Notes under the pieces: model-generated
Seen by the model: only the letters and a program-made list of their open reading frames with translations
Database searches by the model: none
What the model was told of the DNA's origin: nothing
Translations under genes and position numbers: made by a program
Shown: positions 13,761 through 23,229 of the stretch, one piece after another
How positions within the stretch are numbered: the first letter of the stretch is position 1
Layout of the letters: each line of letters starts with the position of its first letter
Assembly (NCBI GenBank): GCA_949987565.1
Contig: OX465107.1
Coordinates: 13,017,028 to 13,081,027 of the forward strand
DNA: 64,000 nt
Source: Luidia sarsii
Lineage: Eukaryota > Echinodermata > Asteroidea > Paxillosida > Luidiidae
Direction of reading: 5' to 3'

Positions 13761-13800
13761 AGGAGCAGGAAGCCAATTTTAGGAGCAGGAAGCCAATTTT
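13761..13800. repeat. Tandem 20-bp duplication (TAGGAGCAGGAAGCCAATTT)
   Basis: Two identical adjacent copies. Confidence 0.85.
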
Positions 13801-15632
13801 TTAAAAGAAAAATGTGTCAAAAACACTTACATGTACAATGAGAGTCTTTTATTTCTGTGCAGTAAAATAGAGATGTAAAGGATTGGAGGTGGAGTGGTGT
13901 GGGGGCGGGCAGGAGGGGCCCCTCCCCCCCACCCCACCAAACTGGGCCAAAAACAAAGCCAGGAAGCAGACTTAACGCACATCTTTCAAAACAGGAAATA
14001 AGCATTTGGAAGTAGGGAGAGAAAGACCCATATATTGGCAGTAGGGTTGAGTGCACCGGTTGCCATGTGTGTACACACACCACACGTGTACACATGTACT
14101 GTACAGGTACAGACTACATGTACATGTACAGTACACAAGTACATGTGTGTACACACAGTGGCAAGGGCAAGGCTGCACTTCTTGTATTAAAACAAGGATG
14201 TGTACACATGTACACCATTCAGCATTGCTCCACCATAAATGTACAGGGGCTACTAAATATAGGATCTCCAAACTCCACCCCCGCCCCCCACCGGTCCACC
14301 CCCCAAAAAAACTTCTCCTACCCTCCTAACTAAATTTCCTCTGACATCTCCCACACTTTCAACTTGCCTCACAGACAATTCTCCCATTTTTCCACTCCAC
14401 CTGGACAGAATCGGGCCTCATACCAGTAAATGTACATACACATTTATGTACAACGCAAGGTGAAGGGGGTGAGGGATAGGTGATGACAATGCAGCTACAG
14501 TATTTTCAATCTGAAGTTGTACTCGGGGCAGCTTCAAATCGGTTTTCTGTTACTTGTACAAGTTTTTTTTTTTTTGGGGGGGGAGATCAAGTTGAAGGTT
14601 GTGCCCTCCTCTGCCCTCCCCCATCGGCCACCCCCTCACCCACAGTCAAAATGACATCATTTGAACTCTACCATGGAACACCCTAGAGCAAGGTGCATAC
14701 AAATATACCGGTATACATATTTCCATAGGGTGGGTTCGCAACAGACATCCACTTGGCAGCTCGACAGGGCGTTTTTAAATGGTGCCTCCCTTGGCAACTT
14801 GGCAAGTTCATGAATAGTCTTTGTTTTATACCGCAGCCACTGTCACGTGCACACAGAAGCCCAGCTGCTGAATGCTTCAACAGACAAACAAAGGAAAGAA
14901 CTGTCTGGGAAATCTCAAACAGTTTGATTGAAATAGCAACGAACAGTTGACTGGCCACAGTCACAGACTGGGTCAACTCCAGACCTGCGGCTCGGGCTAC
15001 TCATGGAGCTATCCGACCCTCAGCCCAAATAATCTGTAGATCTGTGTTTGTGTGGTGGCAACAGTCAGAAAGTAGGCCTAACTGCTGTATAACCGACATG
15101 TCTCGTCCCAGGCCCAATCAAGTGATTTTAGTCAGTAAGCAGTTGGCAACATTTTTGTATATGATTTTAAATTATTTCATTTCAATAGGATGCTCTGGCA
15201 GGACTGTTTGTGTTTCTGGAAATCTGGCATAGATTGTTTCCAAAGAAGTATCAGAGGTTTCACAATTGTAGCCAATCAATCGTTGAATGACACCCGCAAG
15301 GCTGTGATGAATGGGCTCTGCGGCTCTGCGAGGTCCCAATATCCGTGGCTTCTGTTCACTTAACTGGAAGTTTGAATCCTGCTCACACTCACACCTCACA
15401 CTGCAAGTGCGTATTATGTATGCCAATGCAAATGGCAGTTTCCTTCAAAACACACGCACTCATGGGGTTTCCCTTTGGAATCTCAGGCTGACTACAGACC
15501 TGTACATCCCTTCCTCCCCTCCCTTAAAAAATGGTTTCACACTCTTGACATACATGTACATGTACATGTACTGTATCTATATTTGCACCGCTGTGCGATA
15601 AAACTTAAAGGCAATTGTTCTTCACCACACGC

Positions 15633-15745
15633 CCTCTTCCAGCTCACTGGTATAGTGATCAAGAGACGTCTGCAGTAGAAAGCAGGAGTCACAGGTTCAA
15701 ATCCTGCACGAGCTGCCTGCATTTTCGTAGCAGGCAATGGGGCAA
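15633..15745 (+). mobile_element. tRNA-derived SINE-like element (copy 1)
   Basis: An A-box-like CACTGGTATAGTG and a B-box GGTTCAAATCC are spaced as in an internal Pol III promoter. The anticodon-arm-like segment CTGCAGTAGAAAGCAGGAG is shared with the reverse copy near 27.85 kb, and the shared similarity continues past the tRNA-like head (AGCTGCCTGCATTTTCGTAG). That makes it a SINE, not a tRNA gene. Confidence 0.7.
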
Positions 15746-17356
15746 ATAACTGGGGTGGGCCCGGTGGGGTTGAATATATCAAATGTGCCATATTCCAAAT
15801 TCGCTTAAAACTATAGGCCTAACTACCCACCACTTGTTTCTAGCACATAACCTGAATCCTGCACAATCCTACAATCCTTCAGTTAAAATTTAAAAGCCCC
15901 AAACCTTATACTCCAACAGTGTCTCCCTGGATCATTGGTACCTACTCATTTTTATATTTTTACTACCAAGAGCCATCCATTACACTGGGCCTTGTAACCT
16001 GGTACGGTACCTACATGTACATGTACATTTTTCCTAAAGTGACAAAAACTCCACATGCCCTCAATCCTGCAAAATCCTACAATGCATCAACTACCATATG
16101 CCTGCCTCAATCCTACACATTTCATTAGGACAATAGGATTCTGTAGGATTTGGGGAAGTTAGGTTTTTTAACAATCAGGAACAATAAATACCATGAAATA
16201 AATCAAACAAGCAAGTTAAACTGGCACAATCCACAATTGGACGTCTGTGTGGCTTTTGTCATGCTCCAGCTCCAATGAGTCTTTGTTTAAAACTTGGACA
16301 ATAGTGGTGCCCGGATTCGGAGGACCTGGTGCAAAGCAACACCACCAGCACTCCAAATTCTGAGGTTCCAGATTCCATTGCAAAGTGGTTAAGAGGAAAA
16401 GGGATTAAAAGTACATGTACATGTACAGGTACATCAAACTCATCATTACAGTTAACTTAAACCAATCGCAAAACGATAAGCGGTATACAGACTTCAGAAA
16501 CCACACAACTTCTCACAAGTTCGCAACTTGCATGGAGGATGGTTATTAACCATCTACCAATAGTCCAATACCATCATAAGTTGCATTGAAGGCTTTGAGT
16601 AATCCCCCTGGATTTGGCAAAGGGGTCCTTGTGAAATATCAGAAAGGTTAAAAGGCACGACTACGTAGTCCTGCGGCTGTGGCGGAAGCACAAAATTTCA
16701 CCCCTAGACAAGATTAGGGGAAAAGTTGCCTGGAAGACGTTGGGTCAAAGGTCATGGCTTCAGGAGGGAACTGCAAGAAATGGCGAATAAAAGCCCTCTA
16801 CTAGATATGGTGGCAACAGGACAAGCACGTATATCATATACATGAATGAGGCTTGATTTTCCGGTAAGGTCAGCAAAAATATTATAAGATATTTATAAAG
16901 AGACATCAGTGGGTCCTCAGGTGTAATACGCTGCATGCATGCTATGAGTATGACAGTCAGTCTGTAGATAGACTAGATCCAAAGTTTGTCTGTAGTCCTG
17001 CCATTTTCAAAGTCCGGTAAAACAGTAAAAACACAGATCTTGGCAAGTTGCTCAAATCATGCTCAAATCAATTAAGCTTGGTGATACTGCTTGTTGAATC
17101 CATTTCCTGGACATCTCAAATAAATGACTATGCTGCAAACAGAAATTCTACTCTTTTTAGACACCACACACTGCACTGACACAATGTACATAAATTTTGC
17201 TCCAGCAATATATGAGACAAATCACAGCTTGAGTAGTTTATTGAAAACTCACGATATTTATGAGGAAAAAATTGTTACAAATTCACAACCATGAATTTGG
17301 GTGATATACAAAAATGTTGCAAACTGCTTACTGACTAAAATTACCAAAATGTAAAT

Positions 17357-17454
17357 CTTAAAATTTAGTGGGCCTGACGTTTCGATCCTAGCAGGACCTT
17401 TCTCTTGAGAAAGGTCCTGCTAGGATCGAAACGTCAGGCCCACTAAATTTTAAG
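17357..17454. mobile_element. Perfect inverted repeat of the GACGTTTCGATCCTAGCAGG element family
   Basis: Arms 17357-17404 and 17407-17454 are exact 48-base reverse complements around a 2-base spacer. The arm runs from CTTAAAATTTAGTGGG through the family core to TTTCTC. The upstream segment (about 17290-17356, GATATACAAAAATGTTGC...) is shared with the single-arm copy near 46619-46735, so the mobile unit is larger than the hairpin. Confidence 0.85.
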
Positions 17455-18040
17455 AACCATGAATTTGTAGCACACGCTATTCCTTATACTTATAGAGTTA
17501 GATTTTTGTCAATTGTGGTTTAAGAAAATCGGGACACCGGTTCCCGACCGGTGTTCAGCGACACCGTTTCCCGGTTTTGAAAATAACAGGGATGTCGCAA
17601 CACTATCATTTGAGTAGGGCATGGCTAAGAGTAAGAGTAAGATACTAAGAAGAGTAAGATGTGCTTCAGCCTTAGGAACTAGGGCCTATGTACAGTGTAT
17701 TTGAAAAACAAAAGGATATGGCGAAGTTAATAAACCTTTTCAATGTTCGCATTCACAAAGCATCATGGGTATAGATGACAAACTGGCTGTATTTTTATAG
17801 CACAACTCTGTGACTATGGCGAAGCACGTAAGTTTGTGAAGTGTGTAATTCTGTTCTCAAAAACCCAGATGGAGTTCAAAAATGAAACTGACAGAGTTTA
17901 CATCTAGATAAGAGCAACAAAATATATTTTTTGTTGGAACGTTGAGTGGGGAGGCCTATTTTCTGAGAAATCAGTGGAGATTCCCTTGCCCTTGGTGACT
18001 GGATGGCAAACTTGGCGCATGCATGTAGCTTGCGGTGCAC

Positions 18041-18049
18041 GCATTGTGA
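18041..18049. repeat. Target-site duplication, left copy (GCATTGTGA)
   Basis: Nine bases identical to 19220-19228 on the other side of the foldback element, in direct orientation. Confidence 0.85.
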
Positions 18050-19219
18050 TAGTTGCGGTAACCGTAACCCTCATCCTCCCGAAGGTCGGAGACCTGAGGA
18101 TTACGGGAACGTATGTACAAGATTATATGCGCGGTTCTTGTTTTTACCATTTTGGAAACACCACTGTCCCGATCGCCCCCTTTTTCCACCCTTTTGAAAA
18201 TCGCCACACACAATCTAAGGACATGCACTTGATCCCAAGTGTATACTGAATGTGATCATATAACTCAAAATATCGTGGGTAAAATACTTTTCCGAAAAAC
18301 GGGCAGAAACTCACCCAAATACTGTCTGTAAATGTCCCGTCAACGTCTCCGCCAGGTTCGGAATCCGAACCTGGCGCCTCGACCAATCAGCGCTTAGTCT
18401 CGTGACGTATACCCGCACGACGGCTATTTGCTGTTTCGCAATAACAGTCCACACTCGTGGTGCGCGCGCAGGTCATCGCCCTGTGAAGAGCCGACTGGTA
18501 CTGCATACAACCATGGATACAACACGTGCGCTGTACATGTGATTGTACGGTACATGTACAGTTACCGTACATGTGCAAGCATAGTACCAAAGAATACTCA
18601 TGTACGTACGTACGTGTGTGTACGTAGCGTACGGGTGGGTTCATACTGTACATGTACGCGTATTATCAAAGAGTATTCTTTGGTACTATGCTTGCACATG
18701 TACGGAATATGTACATGTACCGTACAATCACATGTACAGCGCACGTGTTGTATCCATGGTTGTATACAGTACCGTCGGCTCTTCACAGGGCGATGACCTG
18801 CGCGCGCACCACGAGTGTGGACTGTTATTGCGAAACAGCAAATAGCCGTCGTGCGGGTATACGTCACGAGACTAAGCGCTGATTGGTCGAGGCGCCAGGT
18901 TCGGATTCCGAACCTGGCGGAGACGTTGACGGGACATTTACAGACAGTATTTGGGTGAGTTTCTGCCCGTTTTTCTGAAAAGTATTTTACCCACGATGTT
19001 TTGGGTTATCTGATCACATTCAGTATACATTTGGGATCAAGTGCATGTCCTTAGATTGTGTGTGGTGATTTTCCAAAGGGTGGAAAAAGGGGGCGATTGG
19101 GACAGTGGTGTTTCCAAAATGGTAAAAACAAGAACCGCGCATATAATCTTGTACATACGTTCCCGTAACCCTCAGGTCTCCGACCTTCGGGAGGATGAGG
19201 GTTACGGTTACCGCAACTA
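18050..19219. mobile_element. Long-arm foldback DNA transposon, MULE/Foldback-like, non-autonomous
   Basis: Two inverted arms, 18050-18599 and 18671-19219 (about 550 bp each, highly similar), flank a 71-bp spacer. The outer ends read TAGTTGCGGTAACC and its reverse complement. The 9-bp word GCATTGTGA occurs immediately outside both ends (18041-18049 and 19220-19228), a clean target-site duplication. Long terminal inverted repeats with 9-bp duplications are typical of Mutator-like elements and also resemble Foldback elements. No transposase-like ORF is present, so it needs a helper. Each arm carries an inner palindrome built on GCCAGGTTCGG. Confidence 0.9.
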
Positions 19220-19228
19220 GCATTGTGA
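19220..19228. repeat. Target-site duplication, right copy (GCATTGTGA)
   Basis: Direct repeat of 18041-18049 flanking the foldback element. Confidence 0.85.
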
Positions 19229-19936
19229 TTGCACCTTACCGGCCTTACTGACCATCTGATGTTTTTAGAATTTTTTTAAAACAATTCATGACGTTACGTG
19301 CTTCACCATTGAGTTGTGCGATAAAAATACAGCCAGTTTGTAATCTATGTAATCTATATAATCTCTTTGCAAATGTTGAAAAGGTTTAGTCCTTCCTAAT
19401 CCTACATCCATGGTCCACCATAGACTAAGGCCGTTTACGAAATGAAGGCTTGCCTTAGGCTCGTGCTTCGGTCATATTTACACTTATCTTACTCAAGTTA
19501 CTGGTTATAATACCACAGGCATCTAAACTAAAGACTAAAGACAAGCATTTGGCCCCAGTTTATTGGACTTGGTGAATACTCTGTACAGTATCAAGCCAAC
19601 AAACCCAAGTTCAAATACGGAAAAAAACCACAACCTGGACTTTCGGGTTTTGTCAGATGGAGATGAAGCCTGAACCCAAGCCTAAGCTTTCGTTTCGAAA
19701 ACAGCCCTAGACTAAGTCTTCGGTCTAATGTACTACTAGTACTACTAGTACTAGTAGTACTAGTAGTAGTAGTAGTGTAGTGCTACTGAGTACTGCATGA
19801 GTTCCCATACTGGTTGCAGCCGATACAGTACTGTAGTGAGAGTACTGTAGGACCATCATGGGGAGGTAACCCATGATGATTATCGGACCGCCGACCAAAC
19901 ACTGCCGGGTGCCGACGGGTACGGGCCAGTAACTTA
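19229..19936. other. Unique DNA, presumed intron of the leftward gene
   Basis: Lies just 3' of the donor at 19937 on the minus strand. It holds a small TAGTACTAG cluster at about 19730-19778 that is self-complementary. Confidence 0.4.
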
Positions 19937-19937
19937 C

Positions 19938-20059
19938 CAGAGGACCTTCTTCTCGATCTCATCCACCTCTCTGGGCTGGGCGAGGTGGTGGTGGGCCTCC
20001 TCCTGCTGTCCCCTCGCTGCGGTGGCTAGCTTAAAAATCGCCCTCTCGGCCGCTGCCAT
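19938..20059 (-). CDS. Putative first coding exon of an unidentified leftward gene
   Basis: On the minus strand an ATG at 20059 begins MAAAERAIFKLATAARGQQE; the exon ends in DEIEKKVL plus two bases, just before GTAAGTTAC, a near-consensus donor at 19937. The 40 complete codons are free of stops, rich in Ala/Glu/Lys and amphipathic in feel, with three consecutive His. The context is CpG-rich and promoter-like, as expected for a first exon. I do not recognise the protein family, and no downstream exon was identified in the leftward 19.9 kb, so the intron may be long. The exon is too short for ORF-length filters. Alternatively the ATG and donor could be chance in GC-rich DNA. Confidence 0.55.
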
Positions 20060-21300
20060 GTTCAGTCCTTACTAAGGCGACACAGTACGGCGCTGCAAGC
20101 AGGGCCATTATTTTGGGACAGCCAAGACACCGAGCCCCCCCACAAAAAAGGGAGGCTGTTTTTTGCTTGTGTTTTTTTCTTGACTCGATCCTATCCTCTG
20201 CGGGTCTTCGGTAGACGGTTCCGATCTTCTGGGGGGTTGGAGTTCTGGGTCGGGTCTGTGCGATCGGTGTTGTGGGATTTGCTGGGTTTTTTTTCGACTG
20301 GGAGTTCGAAATCGAAGCACCGCAGCGTTGGGCATCCGATGCTACACAGCGCAGCCGGTGATTCACCCGTGCGGCTGCCCGGCCAAGACTATGCCGCTCT
20401 CTTCCCGGAAAACAAAGCTCCAGCGGGCGACTATTTCTGGATAAGCCGGCGAGGCGTAATCAGACGGAAATCGGACCCATAGTCACGGCTTGCGGGGAAG
20501 GGAAAAAATGGGCCGGAAATGGGCCCAGAATTGAGCCACTCTCCTTCCTTCTCTCTGGCGGTCACAGTATTTCCACATTGGCGACACTGCATGCAGTACA
20601 CAGTGTAGTCGAGAGGAACATCAGGCATTGGCCGTGCACGGCGTGGTCCCCAATGGCAATTTGGTGCACGCCCGAATGGGTGATGACGTGCGAGCCGGGT
20701 ACCAGCCTCATTTTTATTTAGAACGAGGTCAAGGCAAAAGGTCATGAAAACTTTAAACTTGTCCAGTCCTCCCACGCCTCGACCATGAAGGGAAGGAGCA
20801 CATCGAAGACTCGTTTTAAAATCGTCAAACCATAAACTATGGACTTTTTTTCATGAAAACGTGTGCCCAGTGATGAAAATCAAATCTCAGAGAACTTAAA
20901 TCGAGGTCTTTTGAAGGTCTCGGTGTGAGCGCCTTTGAAGCCCAATTAGGCGATTTTCATAGCCGACTAGCCCGCGCGCAGTAAACAAACTGTAGAAACC
21001 ACATCAGACAAGGCCGACCTAAGCGGGCGTGCTTGCACGTAACGGAACCTTAAAAGGGATTTAACGACGCATTGTTCCCCGTTTCCGGATTCCCCCCAAC
21101 AACTTCAGATGGCGATTCCACCAGGCAGGGACCAATTATTTGCACAATAAAAGCAGCAACTCCTGGCACGGAAACACCCCCTCCTCCTCCGTTTCCTTCG
21201 TGGTGCTTTGACCTTGTCTTCGAAAAGGGCACCTCCAGGCTCCACTCCAGACGAAGACTATTTTGAAGTATTTTTTCGACAAATCACAATGGTGAATGGG
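20060..21300. promoter_or_regulatory. CpG-rich promoter-like region between the leftward exon and the zinc-finger gene
   Basis: Locally rich in CG dinucleotides (for example around 20180-20480 and 20620-20720) compared with flanking DNA. It lies immediately upstream of the minus-strand ATG at 20059 and about 2-3 kb upstream of the first visible plus-strand zinc-finger exon. No clear TATA box was seen. ORFs in both directions through it show no recognisable protein. A shared or bidirectional promoter is inference. Confidence 0.4.
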
Positions 21301-21394
21301 CTGGGTGGAACGTCGAGTGATTAGCCTCGTCGTCTTCTATTTTCTAAGTCTAAGACCGTTCGGTGGACGGGGACCAAGGCCTCCATGAACGAAC

Positions 21395-21520
21395 CAGCCA
21401 TCCAGCCACCCAGTCACCCAGCCACCCAGTCACCCAGCCACCCAGCCACCAGCCACCCAGCCACCCAGCCACCCAGCCACCCAGCCACCCAGTCACCCAG
21501 CCACCAGACACCCAGCCACC
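21395..21520. repeat. CAGCCACCCA minisatellite
   Basis: About ten or more 10-base units CAGCCACCCA/CAGTCACCCA. The frames give Ser-His-Pro or Trp-Leu-Gly repeats and are not considered coding. Confidence 0.88.
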
Positions 21521-21729
21521 GATGGTACTGGTAGAAGAGAAAGGAGAAATGCCCGGGAGGACTCGGAGCGACGCGCCTGAGGAGTGACCTGAGGAGACAC
21601 AGAACGCCGTCGAGTGTTTTCCTTCCCGTCTGCGCGTGCCACAAATGTCTGTACGTTCGGCCAAAGATAACATTCGAAAGATCGAAAGTTAGAGCTGTAG
21701 ACTAGGACCTGACGTTTCCATCCTAGCAG

Positions 21730-21848
21730 TAGTCCGAGTAACTTGGACCCTTACAGTTACAATAACCCTTTTTTTTAAATTGAGGATTTAAAAAAAAAAG
21801 GGCGATTGTAAAATGCGATTGTAAAAAGGGTCCAAGTTACTCGGACTA
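21730..21848. mobile_element. MITE with TAGTCCGAGTAACTTGGACC termini (copy 1)
   Basis: Terminal inverted repeats of about 21 bases enclose an A/T-run-rich interior. TCCTAGCA at 21721-21728 and again at 21849-21856 is a convincing 8-bp target duplication. The target is itself a relative of the GACGTTTCGATCCTAGCAGG element (CTGACGTTTCCATCCTAGCA at about 21709-21728). Confidence 0.82.
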
Positions 21849-22207
21849 TCCTAGCACTAGAGCAGTAGTATGGCCTTTCTCCAAGGCCTAGTTTAGGCAT
21901 GGAGGTCCATGGTTTAAATGGAGGTCCATGGTATAAATTTGCATGGGTCACATACTGCGGTCGAGCAGGGTACGGTCGTGCGCACCAACGTGCAGAACAT
22001 ATACACTGTACTTGTACATGTACATTTACGCTGTAGCTTTTTATTTTGGTCCCTTGGCCTTATGTACCACAACAAAGCTCAACCATGGCTCAACCGCTGA
22101 CTACCAGTACCAGCGCGCGACATACGAACAGTGTACATGTACAAGGGCGTACATGTACATGCACATCCCATGCACACGTACGTGTGTGTACGACTGGAGA
22201 GATCAGC

Positions 22208-22256
22208 ACGCCGGATAATCAAGCACGTTGTTGTAACGTGCTCAGTTATCCGGTGC
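22208..22256. repeat. Hairpin with CGCCGGATAA arms
   Basis: CACGCCGGATAATCAAGCAC then the near reverse complement GTGCTCAGTTATCCGGTGCG, around GTTGTTGTAAC. Confidence 0.6.
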
Positions 22257-22300
22257 GCTCTTCCGGAAATCCGAGCACGGGGGAAAGATGAGACCGTGAC

Positions 22301-22343
22301 ACCGGGTGAATATCACTTCTAATGGGGAGGTTATATTCACCCG
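22301..22343. repeat. Hairpin with CCGGGTGAATAT arms
   Basis: CCGGGTGAATATCAC, a short loop, then ATATTCACCCGG; a third GGGTGAATATAC follows at 22356. Confidence 0.6.
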
Positions 22344-23023
22344 GCAATCGCATCTGGGTGAATATACAGTACACTGCCATCAATAATGACTTTCTAAGAT
22401 TAAGAAGTTCTAGAGCGTAGTTTGTTGGGTTTTGAGCTCAAGGTAGGCCTACTGCTTGTGTCTTCTAGAATCTGCTTCAACTTGTACCCACCTCATCTTG
22501 TACCGTGAAGTACATGTATTTACAAAATACCAATTTATAAAATTGAAATGAATTTAAAATAAAAATGTATATTATATAATTACAAATTAAAATAAAAGTA
22601 CATTTAATCGAACGGCTATTCACCCTTAAAAATACAATAAAAACAAAATGCAATCAAAGGTTGATGCATGTTCTTGTAAAATTACATGTACATAAATTAT
22701 TGTATCCTGCCCCCTTGTCCTGAGATATCCTCTTTCCAGGGTCTTTGACGATTGGGAAGAAATGGGTAACAACTATGAGATATTACGGACTAGTCTTGCA
22801 CTATATGCACTCAATTAGTGCCTGAATCCTGCAAAATTTTGCCTTTGAGAAAGGATCGAAAATGTCAGACTCTCTTTGACATTTTCCAATTTGATCGTCA
22901 AAGTCTGGCAGATTGTTGTAGCACGTGTGTGTGTGATCACTTGAACACTGCCTCGTTGCGACGCCTGCAGTGGCTAACCATCCTCCCGTTGATGCCGCCT
23001 TCTCTTGCCTCTCCCTCTGGCAG

Positions 23024-23229
23024 GCCAAGGTCCACGGCAAGTCCAGCTCCGGCTCGTCGGCCGCCCTCTTCCCCAAGTTCCGGTGCAACTACCCCAACTG
23101 CAGCTTTGCCGTGCGGCGCATGGCCCTGCTCAAGAACCACATGCGGAACCACAGCCAGGAGAAGCCGTTCAAGTGTCACTTCTGCAGCTACAGCACCCAG
23201 TCGCGCAGTAACTGCAAAGTGCACGAGCA
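23024..23229 (+). CDS. Zinc-finger gene, first visible coding exon (fingers 1-2)
   Basis: The acceptor is CTCCCTCTGGCAG, after a pyrimidine-rich stretch. The donor is GTACGT at 23230. The exon codes for finger 1 (C-x4-C-x12-H-x3-H), the linker HSQEKPFKC and most of finger 2. The exon must end after the CA of a split codon: joining CA to the next exon's G gives Gln and restores the second His of finger 2. Reading straight on past the donor destroys that finger. An in-frame ATG at 22970 lies in the presumed intron and is not favoured as a start. Confidence 0.88.

Larger units (their letters stand above)
13696..17289. other. Low-repeat DNA, no gene recognised
   Basis: Apart from the SINE at 15.6 kb and a decayed element segment near 15115-15185 (TTTTAGTCAGTAAGCAGTTG), nothing was recognised. 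Confidence 0.45.

Noticed and set aside
15633..15710. True tRNA gene
   Set aside because: The acceptor stem does not close convincingly, and similarity with the second copy extends beyond tRNA length, so SINE is preferred.
20431..20775. 114-codon minus frame upstream of the leftward exon, with a few CxxC-like pairs
   Set aside because: Cys spacing does not form a finger, and the frame crosses a CpG-rich promoter-like region.
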